DNA of 64,000 nt, taken from assembly GCF_014062345.1 (NCBI RefSeq), contig NZ_JACGLS010000001.1:868001-932000 (forward strand), written 5' to 3'. The DNA comes from Tenacibaculum pelagium (GTDB taxonomy: Bacteria > Bacteroidota > Bacteroidia > Flavobacteriales > Flavobacteriaceae). A program made the translations under genes and the position numbers. The notes below the pieces were generated by a model, which saw only the letters and a program-made list of their open reading frames with translations, did no database searches and was not told the origin of the DNA. Positions 41,576 through 52,177 of the stretch are shown piece after piece. Within the stretch, counting starts at the first letter, position 1, and each line of letters opens with the position of its first letter.

Positions 41576-43030
41576 ATGGAACACGTAGAGAAAGTAATTG
41601 ACGACAAGAAGCAAGGAAAAGCTTTAATTACTGAACAAAAGGAAGGAAACTCAAAGAAACTTTTTATTGAAAGTTATGGTTGCCAAATGAATATGAATGA
41701 CAGTGAAATTGTTGCTTCAATTTTATCTGAACAAGGTTTTAATACCACTCAAAATTTAGAAGATGCTGATTTAGTTTTAGTAAACACTTGTTCTATTAGA
41801 GAAAAAGCTGAAACTACAGTACGTAATCGTTTAAAAAAATACAACAAAGTAAAACAGGTTAATCCAAAAATGAAAGTTGGTGTTTTAGGTTGTATGGCTG
41901 AGCGTTTAAAAGAAAAATTCTTAGAAGAAGAAAAAATCGTTGACTTAGTAGTTGGTCCTGATGCATATCGTGATTTACCAAACTTAATTGAAGAGGTTGA
42001 TGCCGGACGTGATGCTGTAAATGTAATTTTATCAAAAGACGAAACGTATGCCGATGTTTCTCCTGTACGTTTAAATTCAAACGGAGTTTCAGCATTTGTA
42101 TCCATCACACGTGGTTGTGATAACATGTGTACTTTTTGCGTAGTTCCTTTTACACGTGGACGTGAACGTAGTCGTGACCCTCAAAGTATTATTGAAGAAG
42201 TTAGATCTATGGTAGACAAAAACTTTAAGGAAATTACTTTATTAGGTCAAAATGTAGATTCATACTTATGGTATGGTGGCGGATTAAAGAAAGACTTTAA
42301 AAAAGCTTCTGAATTAGCTCAAGCTTCAGCTGTAGGCTTTGCGCAACTTTTAGATATGTGTGCTACTGAATTTCCGAAAACACGTTTTCGTTTTTCAACA
42401 TCGAATCCTCAAGACATGAGTTTAGAAGTGATTCACACCATGGCAAAACATAAAAACATTTGTAAATACATTCACTTACCAGTACAGAGTGGAAGTAACA
42501 ATATGTTAAAAGCCATGAACCGTCAACATACTCGTGAAGAATATATGGAGTTGGTTGATAATATTTTTAAAATTATTCCAGAAATGTCGTTAAGTCAAGA
42601 TATGATTGCTGGTTTTTGTGGTGAAACTGAACAAGATCATCAAGACACATTAGATTTAATGCGTCATGTAAAATATGACTTCGGATTTATGTTCGCATAT
42701 TCTGAAAGACCAGGAACTTTAGCTGCTAAAAAAATGCCAGATGATGTTCCTTTAGAGGTTAAGAAAAGACGTTTACAAGAAATTATTGATCTACAACAAG
42801 AACATAGTTTATATAGAACGCAACAACATTTAGGAAAAATTGAAGAAGTTTTAATTGAAGGAACTTCTAAAAAGAATCCTAATGAATGGAAAGGAAGAAA
42901 TACACAAAATACTGTAATTGTTTTCCCTAAAGAACATTACAAATTAGGTGATTTCGTGAATGTGAAAGTTGAAGATTGTACTTCTGCAACTTTAAGAGGT
43001 ATTGCTGTTAACTATTCAACCAATAATTAA
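41576..43030 (+). CDS. miaB: tRNA-2-methylthio-N6-dimethylallyladenosine synthase
   Basis: MiaB adds a methylthio group to N6-isopentenyl-adenosine at position 37 of tRNAs reading UNN codons. The 484-residue protein carries the N-terminal UPF0004 domain with its three cluster cysteines (Cys36 in SYGCQMN, NTCSIREKAE, GCMAERL). The radical-SAM domain has Cys181, Cys185 and Cys188 in GCDNMCTFCVVP, and a C-terminal TRAM domain (about 415-480) binds tRNA. Length is slightly above the usual 440-470 because of a 25-residue polar N-terminal extension. It starts a string of genes through secG on the plus strand. Confidence 0.96.
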   Translation: MEHVEKVIDDKKQGKALITEQKEGNSKKLFIESYGCQMNMNDSEIVASILSEQGFNTTQNLEDADLVLVNTCSIREKAETTVRNRLKKYNKVKQVNPKMKVGVLGCMAERLKEKFLEEEKIVDLVVGPDAYRDLPNLIEEVDAGRDAVNVILSKDETYADVSPVRLNSNGVSAFVSITRGCDNMCTFCVVPFTRGRERSRDPQSIIEEVRSMVDKNFKEITLLGQNVDSYLWYGGGLKKDFKKASELAQASAVGFAQLLDMCATEFPKTRFRFSTSNPQDMSLEVIHTMAKHKNICKYIHLPVQSGSNNMLKAMNRQHTREEYMELVDNIFKIIPEMSLSQDMIAGFCGETEQDHQDTLDLMRHVKYDFGFMFAYSERPGTLAAKKMPDDVPLEVKKRRLQEIIDLQQEHSLYRTQQHLGKIEEVLIEGTSKKNPNEWKGRNTQNTVIVFPKEHYKLGDFVNVKVEDCTSATLRGIAVNYSTNN

Positions 43031-43049
43031 ACTACATAAAACTATAAAA

Positions 43050-43919
43050 ATGAAAAAGATATTACTACCCTTAATTTTTTTAACAACATTAATTTCATCT
43101 TGCTCTTCTAATGAAGGAGAAATAGTAAAATCTAAAGAAACATTATCTAATTACAAAATATCTTTTGTTTCTGGAGATGAGTTTACCCATTATTTTGATG
43201 GTGATAAAGGTATTCGAACAAAGAACAAGGACAACTTTGATATAACTACTTTTGAATATAATAATGACAAATTAAATAATCATTCTACTTTCCGTTCTAA
43301 TAATAGTATAAACGAATCTTATACTTTCGTTTATGATACTGATGGTAATATTACTTCTACTAAAGAAATAGGAGTTTACAGCTCTTTAAATCAAAGTGAT
43401 GTTTACACTAGAGAATTTACATATAACAATAATTCAATTATTTCAAAAGTACCTCATGAATTGTTTACGGACAAAAAATACATTATTGAAATTAAACTAA
43501 ATGATACCGGCTTAATAGAAGAATTTAGCAAAAAAGATTCAGAATCCAATGAATTAAGTGCTCAATTTAATTTTTCTTATGATGAAAATGAGAATTGCAC
43601 TACAGTTATAAAGAAAGTTAATTTTGGAGGAACTATATATGAATCCACTGTAAATAATACTTATGATAATAAAATAAACCCTCTATACAAACACTATAGA
43701 AGTAATTATATTCCTTATTTAATAATTTATGGAAAATCTAGTTTATTTGGTAATGATATAACATCACTTGTTAGAACATTTGGAAAAAACAATATAACAG
43801 CTACGAATGATGTTTATTTTGAATATGAATACAACAACAATGATTATCCCACAAGTAACTCTGTAAAACAAAAAGGAACTAATACATTATCTTATACTAC
43901 AGAATTTAATTACAATTAA
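43050..43919 (+). CDS. Hypothetical lipoprotein with YD-like repeats
   Basis: From the ATG at 43050 the 289-residue product has a lipobox signal LISSCSS (Cys18). A longer frame from 43002 would bury the signal sequence and overlap miaB, so it is rejected. The body is Asn-, Thr- and Tyr-rich with repeated beta-strand units such as TFVYDTDGNITSTKE, NFSYDENENC and YEYNNNDYPTS that resemble loosely spaced YD/RHS-like repeats. It is probably surface exposed. Its stop codon abuts the ATG of the sigma-54 activator gene with no gap, so they are transcribed together. Function unknown. Confidence 0.7.
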   Translation: MKKILLPLIFLTTLISSCSSNEGEIVKSKETLSNYKISFVSGDEFTHYFDGDKGIRTKNKDNFDITTFEYNNDKLNNHSTFRSNNSINESYTFVYDTDGNITSTKEIGVYSSLNQSDVYTREFTYNNNSIISKVPHELFTDKKYIIEIKLNDTGLIEEFSKKDSESNELSAQFNFSYDENENCTTVIKKVNFGGTIYESTVNNTYDNKINPLYKHYRSNYIPYLIIYGKSSLFGNDITSLVRTFGKNNITATNDVYFEYEYNNNDYPTSNSVKQKGTNTLSYTTEFNYN

Positions 43920-45149
43920 ATGGAAAACCTACAGGCTATAAAACAACGTTTCGGAATCATTGGTAACGATTTACATTTAAATCGCGCTATTGAAAAAGCT
44001 ATCCGTGTTGCTCCTACCGATATTTCTGTATTGGTTACTGGAGAAAGTGGTGTAGGTAAAGAAAATATCCCAAAAATAATTCACTCGCTATCACATAGAA
44101 AACACGCAAAATATATTGCAGTAAACTGTGGAGCGATTCCAGAAGGAACAATCGACAGTGAATTATTTGGTCATGAAAAAGGTGCTTTTACTGGAGCAAC
44201 TGCAACTAGAAAAGGATATTTTGAAGTTGCCGATGGGGGTACTATTTTTTTAGATGAAGTTGGAGAATTACCATTAACTACTCAAGTACGTTTGTTACGT
44301 GTTTTAGAAAATGGAGAGTTTATAAAAGTAGGTTCTTCTCAAGTACAAAAAACAAATGTCCGTATTGTTGCAGCTACGAATGTACACATGCACGATGCTA
44401 TTGCTAAAGAAAAATTTCGTGAAGATTTATATTATCGTTTAAGTACTATCGAGATCAACTTACCGCCTTTAAGAGAAAGAAATGATGACATTCATTTGTT
44501 ATTCAGAAAATTTGCTGCTGATTTTGCACAGAAATACAGAATGCCAACAATTCGCTTAGATGAAAATGCTGTAAGAATGTTGTCTAATTATCGTTTCCCA
44601 GGTAATATTCGTCAGTTAAGAAATATAGCAGAACAAATATCGGTAGTTGAAGAAGATCGTTTAATTACTTCTGAAAAATTAATTCAATATTTACCAAACA
44701 ACAAACGTAATTTGCCTGCTGTAATTGGCGGAAAAACTAGTGATTCTGATTTTGCAAACGAACGAGACATAATGTATAAAATCTTGTTTGACATGCGTAA
44801 TGATATTAATGACTTAAAGAAGTTAACGTTAGATTTAATGCAGAACGGTAATTCAGAACAAGTACAAGAAGCAAATCACGGATTAATTGAAAGAATCTAT
44901 CAAGAAGAAACAATAAAACCAGAAGTTTCTAATGTAGAAGTTGTTCAAATTCCACAATCATCAACAAATAATAATTTCGATTTTGCTGAAACGATTGAAG
45001 AAGACGAGAGTTTATCTTTACAAGACAAGGAAATTGAAATGATTAAAAAATCATTAGAAAAGAACAGCGGAAAAAGAAAATTAGCTGCAAAAGAGCTGGG
45101 TATTTCTGAACGAACTTTATACAGAAAAATCAAACAGTACGATTTATAA
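43920..45149 (+). CDS. Sigma-54-dependent transcriptional activator without sensor domain
   Basis: The 409-residue protein starts almost directly with the AAA+ domain: Walker A GESGVGKE near residue 40, GAFTGA at 88-93 (the loop that contacts sigma-54), Walker B GGTIFLDEVGELP and the R-finger region. A 100-residue linker rich in Asn, Glu and Gln follows, then a Fis-type helix-turn-helix (RKLAAKELGISERTLYRKIKQYDL) at the end. No receiver, GAF or PAS domain precedes the ATPase, so activity is controlled by level or by a partner. It implies that the organism has RpoN. It lies between the lipoprotein and lptE genes. Confidence 0.93.
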   Translation: MENLQAIKQRFGIIGNDLHLNRAIEKAIRVAPTDISVLVTGESGVGKENIPKIIHSLSHRKHAKYIAVNCGAIPEGTIDSELFGHEKGAFTGATATRKGYFEVADGGTIFLDEVGELPLTTQVRLLRVLENGEFIKVGSSQVQKTNVRIVAATNVHMHDAIAKEKFREDLYYRLSTIEINLPPLRERNDDIHLLFRKFAADFAQKYRMPTIRLDENAVRMLSNYRFPGNIRQLRNIAEQISVVEEDRLITSEKLIQYLPNNKRNLPAVIGGKTSDSDFANERDIMYKILFDMRNDINDLKKLTLDLMQNGNSEQVQEANHGLIERIYQEETIKPEVSNVEVVQIPQSSTNNNFDFAETIEEDESLSLQDKEIEMIKKSLEKNSGKRKLAAKELGISERTLYRKIKQYDL

Positions 45150-45194
45150 AACATTTAATAAACCGTAAACTGCGAATTGTTTACTTTTGATTCT

Positions 45195-45701
45195 ATGAAA
45201 AAACTTTTTTACATCGTTATTTTTATTGCTACAACAATTATCTCAATTGGTTGTGGAGCGTACTCTTTTACTGGTGGTAATACTGGAAATGCTAAAACAA
45301 TTCAAGTAGATTTCTTTCCAAATCAAGCCCCATTAATTGAACCTACTTTAAGTCAGAAATTCACGTTAGACTTACAAGATTTATTTACACGTCAAACAAA
45401 CTTAACGCTTGTTAAAGCAAATGGAGACCTTCAGTTTTCTGGAGAAATAACCGATTACCGTATTACTCCGATGAGTGCTACTGCCAATCAAACAGCAGCT
45501 CAAAACAGGTTAACAATTACAGTTAATGTAAACTTTATAAATACTTTAGAAGAAAAAGATAATTTCGAAAAGAGGTTCTCTTTTTATTATGATTATGGAG
45601 CTACTCAACAATTAACTGGCGGTGTTTTAGAAACTGCTTTAAACGATATATTAGAGCGTATAACACAAGATATTTTTAATGCTTCGGTAGCAAAGTGGTA
45701 A
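45195..45701 (+). CDS. lptE: LPS assembly lipoprotein LptE
   Basis: The ATG at 45195 gives a 168-residue product with lipobox ISIGCGAYSF (Cys about 20); the upstream TTG at 45177 is not needed. The Bacteroidota LptE family is recognised from CGAYSFTGG, the strand AKTIQVDFFPNQAPLIEPTLSQKFTLDLQDLF, GDLQFSGEITDYRITPMSA and FINTLEEKDNFEKRFSFYYDY. LptE plugs the LptD barrel that inserts lipopolysaccharide into the outer leaflet. It is 45 bp after the sigma-54 activator gene and 3 bp before the next gene, so probably in one transcript. Confidence 0.88.
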   Translation: MKKLFYIVIFIATTIISIGCGAYSFTGGNTGNAKTIQVDFFPNQAPLIEPTLSQKFTLDLQDLFTRQTNLTLVKANGDLQFSGEITDYRITPMSATANQTAAQNRLTITVNVNFINTLEEKDNFEKRFSFYYDYGATQQLTGGVLETALNDILERITQDIFNASVAKW

Positions 45702-45704
45702 GAA

Positions 45705-46442
45705 TTGGATAAAAAAAACTACATAACGTTTTTAGAAAAACCTGAATTAATTTCGCTAGAAGAAAGTTTAGGTTTAAAAAACATTACCCAACAATACCCA
45801 TTTTTCCAATCAGCCAGAGCTTTACAATTAAAAGTTTTAAAACACCAAGAAAGCTATAAGTATAATAACGAATTAAAAGTTACTGCTGCTCATACCTCTG
45901 ACAGAACTTTACTGTTTGATTTTATTACCTCAGATGCTTTTAAAGAAGTTCCTGCTAAAAAGCCTGAAAAAACAACATTAAAAGAAAAGATTCTTCCTAA
46001 GAAAAAAACAAAAGAAGATTTGAGTACTGAAGAAGAATTAGCTATAGGAAAACCACTTTCATTCAACGAAAATGAAACTTTCTCTTTCAATCAGTGGTTA
46101 CAGTTATCTTCGAAAAAAGAAATCGCTAGAGCAAACTCTACGATTACCGAGAAGAAAAAAACTTCTGTAAAATCTGAAAAAGACGCAATTATTAATCGTT
46201 TTATCGAAACTACACCTAAGATTTCTAGACCTAGTAAAACCAATATTTCTGAAATAAAAATTACAGAAAGTAAGCAAGATAATCAGCTTGCAACCGAAAC
46301 TTTAGCTAAGGTTTATTTAGAACAAAAAAAATATGATAGCGCTATACAAGCTTATAAAATATTAAGTTTGAAATATCCAGAAAAAAGTGGTTTCTTTGCA
46401 GACCAAATTAAAAGAATACAAATTTTACAAAACAATAAATAA
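45705..46442 (+). CDS. TPR-like hypothetical protein
   Basis: The 245-residue product starts at a TTG (45705) 3 bp after lptE; no in-frame ATG is nearby. The N-terminal half is charged and low in complexity (Lys-rich KPEKTTLKEKILPKKKTKEDL), probably disordered. The C-terminal 50 residues form a single TPR-like helix pair, ETLAKVYLEQKKYDSAIQAYKILSLKYPEK. No signal peptide is seen, so it is likely cytosolic. It sits between lptE and secG and ends on the base before the secG ATG. Function unknown, although the position suggests envelope biogenesis. Confidence 0.8.
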   Translation: MDKKNYITFLEKPELISLEESLGLKNITQQYPFFQSARALQLKVLKHQESYKYNNELKVTAAHTSDRTLLFDFITSDAFKEVPAKKPEKTTLKEKILPKKKTKEDLSTEEELAIGKPLSFNENETFSFNQWLQLSSKKEIARANSTITEKKKTSVKSEKDAIINRFIETTPKISRPSKTNISEIKITESKQDNQLATETLAKVYLEQKKYDSAIQAYKILSLKYPEKSGFFADQIKRIQILQNNK

Positions 46443-46784
46443 ATGACAACGTACACTTTACTTTTAGTTTTAATATTGATTGTTGCAGTAGCATTAATCT
46501 TAATCGTAATGGTTCAAAACCCTAAAGGAGGAGGATTATCTTCATCTTTCGGAGGTGGTGGTGCTCAAAACATTGGTGGTGTACAAAACACTAATAGTTT
46601 TTTAGACAGAACTACTTGGACTTTAGCAATTACTATGTTTGCTTTAATCTTATTAGCTAATTTCGCTATTCCTAGAGGTAATTCATCAGATGCACCTCAA
46701 TTAGATAGCACATTAGAAAATGTTGAAACTACAGCTCCTGCTACACCAGCAACTGAAACTACGACAAAAGATAGCGTTAACTAA
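46443..46784 (+). CDS. secG: Preprotein translocase subunit SecG
   Basis: SecG is the small accessory subunit of the SecYEG channel. The 113-residue protein has two membrane helices (about 3-22 and 56-75) around a glycine-rich cytosolic loop (NPKGGGLSSSFGGGGAQNIGG), which is the family signature. The C-terminal tail is rich in Ala, Thr and Glu. Its ATG directly follows the stop codon of the preceding gene. A terminator ends the operon. Confidence 0.93.
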   Translation: MTTYTLLLVLILIVAVALILIVMVQNPKGGGLSSSFGGGGAQNIGGVQNTNSFLDRTTWTLAITMFALILLANFAIPRGNSSDAPQLDSTLENVETTAPATPATETTTKDSVN

Positions 46785-46803
46785 GATTAACAAAACAATA
46801 TAT

Positions 46804-46842
46804 AAAATGCCAACGTAAATGACACGTTGGCATTTTTTTTAC
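46804..46842 (+). terminator. Terminator of the miaB-secG gene string
   Basis: AAATGCCAACGT and ACGTTGGCATTT form a perfect 12-bp stem with a 7-nt loop, followed by eight Ts, 20 bp after the secG stop codon. Confidence 0.9.
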
Positions 46843-46867
46843 ATCATATTTAATAGCTTTAGAAAAA

Positions 46868-46902
46868 TTGTCAGCAAAAATCTAATGGCATAATTTCTGA
46901 CT
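46868..46902 (+). promoter_or_regulatory. Promoter/dyad of groESL
   Basis: TTG (46868-46870), a 20-bp spacer and TAATTTCT (46891-46898) resemble the -33/-7 pattern. TGTCAG at 46869-46874 and CTGACT at 46897-46902 form a 5-of-6 dyad around it. No CIRCE element is visible, so control by HrcA at this site is not supported. Confidence 0.45.
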
Positions 46903-46952
46903 ATTAACTCACATAATTAAAAAGACAAATACTTAATCATAATTTATATAAA

Positions 46953-47228
46953 ATGGGATTAAACATTAAACCTTTAGCAGACAGAGTTCTTGTAGAACCT
47001 GCTGCAGCAGAAACCACTACAGCTTCAGGACTTATTATTCCTGATAACGCAAAAGAGAAACCTCAAAAAGGAATTATCGTTGCTATTGGTACAGGAACTA
47101 AAGATGAACCTTTAACTGTAAAAGTTGGCGATACTGTTTTATACGGAAAGTATGCTGGTACAGAATTAAAGCACGAAGGAAAAGATTATTTAATCATGAG
47201 AGAAAGCGACATCTTCGCTATCATCTAA
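46953..47228 (+). CDS. groES: Co-chaperonin GroES
   Basis: GroES caps the GroEL chamber. The 91-residue protein is full length and has the family features [12 protein letters not shown] at the start, the mobile loop [23 protein letters not shown] and the end [12 protein letters not shown]. groEL follows after 32 bp. Confidence 0.98.
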   Translation: MGLNIKPLADRVLVEPAAAETTTASGLIIPDNAKEKPQKGIIVAIGTGTKDEPLTVKVGDTVLYGKYAGTELKHEGKDYLIMRESDIFAII

Positions 47229-47248
47229 TCCTTTTTAAAAACGAATAA

Positions 47249-48895
<1,647 letters not shown>

Positions 48896-48920
48896 GCGAG
48901 AAGCTCAACACCTAAATATT

Positions 48921-48952
48921 AAAAACCTCGATAATTAATTATCGAGGTTTTT
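48921..48952. terminator. Bidirectional terminator after groEL
   Basis: A perfect 32-bp palindrome with arms AAAAACCTCGATAATT and AATTATCGAGGTTTTT starts 26 bp after groEL. It serves groEL and also overlaps the end of the convergent lipoprotein gene (stop at 48951). Confidence 0.88.
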
Positions 48953-49346
48953 ATTTTTTTAGCCTATCTATTTCTAAAATTGTATTAAACATTTCTAATT
49001 GTTTTTCTGAAAAACTACGCACAATTCCATCTCTTGCATAAAAACTAATACTAGAATCTTTCTTATGAACTAAAACTACTATCGGCTGTCCAATATTCCA
49101 GGCTTTATAAAATTCTTTCTCCTTTCCTTCTAAAAAAATAGAATCATTAATAGCATAAGTATAATCCATTAACTTATTATATGATTCATCAAAAACGGAA
49201 GAAGTTTGATAAACTTTAGTTATTATCCCTTGAGCTTCATAAAACTCATTTTCATTGTAGTCTTGATATCTTTTTTCTTTAGCACATGAAAAAAAGAAAA
49301 GAACCATAAGAAAACAACTAAATCTTCCTTTCAACAACATAATCAA
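48951..49346 (-). CDS. Hypothetical lipoprotein
   Basis: The 131-residue product has a signal with lipobox MVLFFFSCAK (Cys about 21). The body is polar (RYQDYNENEFYEAQGIITKVYQTSS) with a beta-rich look; no family recognised. Two starts are possible (49346 or 49340). The coding sequence overlaps the polyprenyl synthase gene upstream by 29 bp, which supports coupled expression and a real gene. Function unknown. Confidence 0.65.
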   Translation of the reverse strand: MIMLLKGRFSCFLMVLFFFSCAKEKRYQDYNENEFYEAQGIITKVYQTSSVFDESYNKLMDYTYAINDSIFLEGKEKEFYKAWNIGQPIVVLVHKKDSSISFYARDGIVRSFSEKQLEMFNTILEIDRLKK

Positions 49347-50295
49347 TCATTTGCAGTAGTGAACTTTTATATTCAGATTCTGGGAAGTTGTTTAAAATTG
49401 CTAATGCTTTATTTTTATAATCGTGCATTTTAGCGGTAGTATATTCTAGTCCGCCATTATCTTTTACAAAAGCAATCACTTCTTTAACACGTTTTTTATT
49501 CGTGTTATGCTTCTTCACAGAATTAATCAACCATGCTTTTTCCTTTTGAGAACATGTGTTTAATGTATGAATTAACGGAAGTGTCATTTTTTGTTCTTTG
49601 ATATCAATACCAGTAGGCTTTCCTATTTTATCTTCGGTATAATCAAACAAGTCATCTTTTATTTGAAAAGCAATTCCGATATACTCACCAAATTTTCTCA
49701 TTTGTTGAACAGTTTCGTTATTTGCTCCTACCGATGCTGCTCCAATACCACAACAGGCCGCTATTAAAGTTGCTGTTTTTTGGCGAATAATCTCAAAATA
49801 TATTTCTTCTGTAATATCGAGTTTTCTAGCTTTTTCAATTTGTAAAAGTTCCCCTTCACTCATTTCACGTACAGCAATTGATATCAATTTTAAAATATCA
49901 AAATCTTCATTATCAATAGATAATAATAGTCCTTTTGACAATAAAAAATCTCCTACTAAAACTGCAATTTTATTTTTCCAAAGTGCATTGATTGAAAAAA
50001 ATCCGCGGCGACGATTACTATCATCAACCACGTCATCGTGTACTAAAGTAGCTGTATGAATTAACTCTACAACAGAAGCTCCACGATAGGTACGTTCATC
50101 AAAACCTCCATCAGAAACCATTTTGGCTACCAAAAAAACAAACATTGGACGCATTTGTTTTCCTTTTCGGCGTACTATGTAATAAGTAATACGGTTTAAT
50201 AACGGAACCTTAGACAGCATCGAATCTTTGAACTTAGTTTCAAAGAGTTCTATTTCTTTAGCAATCGGAAGTTTTATTTGCTCTACTGCTTTCAT
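49318..50295 (-). CDS. Polyprenyl (octaprenyl-type) diphosphate synthase
   Basis: This 325-residue trans-prenyltransferase lengthens isopentenyl chains for quinones. The first Asp-rich motif HDDVVDDSNRRRG (Asp87 to Asp92) and the second, KDDLFDYTED, near residue 213 are intact, as are KGKQMRPMF and GKPTGIDIKEQKMTLPLIH. Length and motifs fit a medium/long-chain enzyme making the menaquinone side chain, the usual flavobacterial quinone; exact chain length cannot be read. It lies 25 bp after the membrane-protein gene and overlaps the next gene. Confidence 0.92.
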   Translation of the reverse strand: MKAVEQIKLPIAKEIELFETKFKDSMLSKVPLLNRITYYIVRRKGKQMRPMFVFLVAKMVSDGGFDERTYRGASVVELIHTATLVHDDVVDDSNRRRGFFSINALWKNKIAVLVGDFLLSKGLLLSIDNEDFDILKLISIAVREMSEGELLQIEKARKLDITEEIYFEIIRQKTATLIAACCGIGAASVGANNETVQQMRKFGEYIGIAFQIKDDLFDYTEDKIGKPTGIDIKEQKMTLPLIHTLNTCSQKEKAWLINSVKKHNTNKKRVKEVIAFVKDNGGLEYTTAKMHDYKNKALAILNNFPESEYKSSLLQMIDYVVERKI

Positions 50296-50320
50296 AAGTA
50301 TTCAAAAGTAAAGAAATATT

Positions 50321-51067
50321 TTAAGTTGACACTGCTCTTATTTGCTTCAATCTTTTCCAAACATTTTTATGTCTTCTTTTGTATATAGACATGGTTCCTC
50401 TATCTAAACCGAAATAAAACAAACTTATTCCTATAGGTGGATTAGCACTTGGTAAAAACCTAAAACTATTAAAAGCTATCTCGGGCCATTTCCAGCATTC
50501 TAAACCTGTTCCTATAAATTCTAATATTGCTACAACACAATACATTACTAAATAGAACATGCGTTCTTTTGGATATTTTCTTAGAAAGAAGAATACAAGT
50601 ACAGTGCAAAGAACTCCAAAAATATCTTTTTTAACTATCAAAAAAAACAAAGCTACTGGCACTATAAATAGTGTACAGGTTTTCTCTATTATTTCTTTGT
50701 TAGCTTTTACCTTAGGCTTTCTTGAAAAATAATACACAAGTACAAATATAATAGCATGACCTGGAGGTACATAATGTGGAATATTTCCTAAACGATACGA
50801 ATACATCCCTAAACATATTGAAAAAATATATTCTCCTATAACACCAATTAAAAGTGCGTAGATTAGCATTTCTTTCGTTCGTTTAGTAGCTTTTATATAT
50901 AAAAATATAAAAACTACTATTACAATAATATTATTAAGCCATTGTGCATTTTCATAAATGTTTTCTGCAACAAACTTACTATCTAAAAATAGTCCTGTAA
51001 TAATTATTAGAAAAAGCCAACCTAAAGTTTGACTAATTTGTATTAAAAATGCTTTTGAAGAATTCAT
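50321..51067 (-). CDS. Polytopic membrane protein of unknown function
   Basis: The 248-residue protein has about seven membrane helices. Between them are conserved-looking short blocks: PHYVPPGHAIIFVLVYYFSR near residue 96 and ATGLECWKWP-like GTGLECWKWPEIAF plus SANPPIGISLFYFGLDR near the C-terminus. Polar and aromatic residues inside helices suggest an enzyme or transporter rather than a simple anchor. It starts right after the rlmN stop codon with no gap, so the two are co-transcribed. I do not recognise the family. Confidence 0.75.
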   Translation of the reverse strand: MNSSKAFLIQISQTLGWLFLIIITGLFLDSKFVAENIYENAQWLNNIIVIVVFIFLYIKATKRTKEMLIYALLIGVIGEYIFSICLGMYSYRLGNIPHYVPPGHAIIFVLVYYFSRKPKVKANKEIIEKTCTLFIVPVALFFLIVKKDIFGVLCTVLVFFFLRKYPKERMFYLVMYCVVAILEFIGTGLECWKWPEIAFNSFRFLPSANPPIGISLFYFGLDRGTMSIYKRRHKNVWKRLKQIRAVST

Positions 51068-52108
51068 TTACGATTTATTCGCTAATTGCCCGCAAGCTGC
51101 GTCAATATCTTTTCCTCTTGAACGACGTACATTTACTACAATATCATGCATTTCTAAATTCGATATATAGTTATTTATCGCAGCTGGACTCGCTTGTTGA
51201 AACTCACCATCATCAATAGGATTATACTCTATTAAATTCACCTTACAAGGGACATAGCTGCAAAACTTAATTAAAGCATCAATATCTTCTTTTTTATCGT
51301 TTATTCCACCCCAAACAACATACTCGTACGTAATCATTCTTTCGGTTTTCTCATACCAATACTCTAACGCTTCTTTTAAATCTTTTAAAGGAAAAGTTTT
51401 ATTAAAAGGCATAATTGAAGTACGAACCTCATCGATAGCAGAGTGCAATGAAACAGCTAGGTTAAACTTCACCTCATCATCCGCCATTTTCTTTATTATT
51501 TTAGGCACACCAGATGTTGATACAGTAATACGCTTAGGTGACATTCCTAAACCTTCAGGAGATGTAATTTTTTCAATAGATTTAATAACATTATTATAGT
51601 TCATTAAGGGCTCTCCCATCCCCATAAAAACTATATTAGAAAGCTTCCTATTATAATACAGTAAGCTTTCTTTGTTAATGGCAGCTACTTGATCATAAAT
51701 TTCATCAGGATTTAAGTTACGCATTCTTTTTAAACGTGCTGTTGCACAAAAACGACAATCTAAACTACATCCTACTTGACTAGAAACACATGCCGTTGTT
51801 CTTGTTTTTGTAGGTATTAAAACTGATTCTACAACTAAACCATCATGTAAACGAACTGCGTTTTTCACAGTCCCATCTTTACTTCGTTGCATGTTATCAA
51901 CTTCGATATGATTAATCACGAAATTCTCATCTAGCATTTGACGTGTAACTTTCGACAGATTCGTCATATCATCAAATGAATGTGCCGATTTACTCCACAG
52001 CCATTCATATATCTGATTACCACGAAATGCTTTATCTCCATTCTTTACAAAAAACTCTCTTAGTTGTTCTTTTGTTAATGCGCGTATGTCTTTTTTCTTC
52101 ACTTTCAT
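51068..52108 (-). CDS. rlmN: 23S rRNA/tRNA adenine C2-methyltransferase
   Basis: RlmN is a radical-SAM enzyme that makes 2-methyladenosine at A2503 of 23S rRNA and A37 of some tRNAs. From the ATG at 52108 (MKVKKKDIRALT) it has 346 residues; an upstream ATG at 52135 would overlap the queA terminator and is rejected. The cluster motif is GCSLDCRFCATA; GEPLMNYNNV, the nucleotide region and the final CGQLA, with its catalytic Cys, are intact. A TATTTTTG box ends only 7 bp before the ATG, which would give a leaderless or very short-leader transcript. Confidence 0.94.
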   Translation of the reverse strand: MKVKKKDIRALTKEQLREFFVKNGDKAFRGNQIYEWLWSKSAHSFDDMTNLSKVTRQMLDENFVINHIEVDNMQRSKDGTVKNAVRLHDGLVVESVLIPTKTRTTACVSSQVGCSLDCRFCATARLKRMRNLNPDEIYDQVAAINKESLLYYNRKLSNIVFMGMGEPLMNYNNVIKSIEKITSPEGLGMSPKRITVSTSGVPKIIKKMADDEVKFNLAVSLHSAIDEVRTSIMPFNKTFPLKDLKEALEYWYEKTERMITYEYVVWGGINDKKEDIDALIKFCSYVPCKVNLIEYNPIDDGEFQQASPAAINNYISNLEMHDIVVNVRRSRGKDIDAACGQLANKS

Positions 52109-52124
52109 CGGGTACAAAAATACA

Positions 52125-52156
52125 CAAAACCTCACAAGTAGTCTTGTGAGGTTTTG
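52125..52156 (-). terminator. Terminator of queA
   Basis: CAAAACCTCACAAG (52125-52138) and CTTGTGAGGTTTTG (52143-52156) form a perfect 14-bp stem with a 4-nt loop, followed on the minus strand by TGTATTTTTG. It lies 22 bp after the queA stop codon. Confidence 0.88.
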
Positions 52157-52177
52157 TTATTAATTTAAAAAGATATT

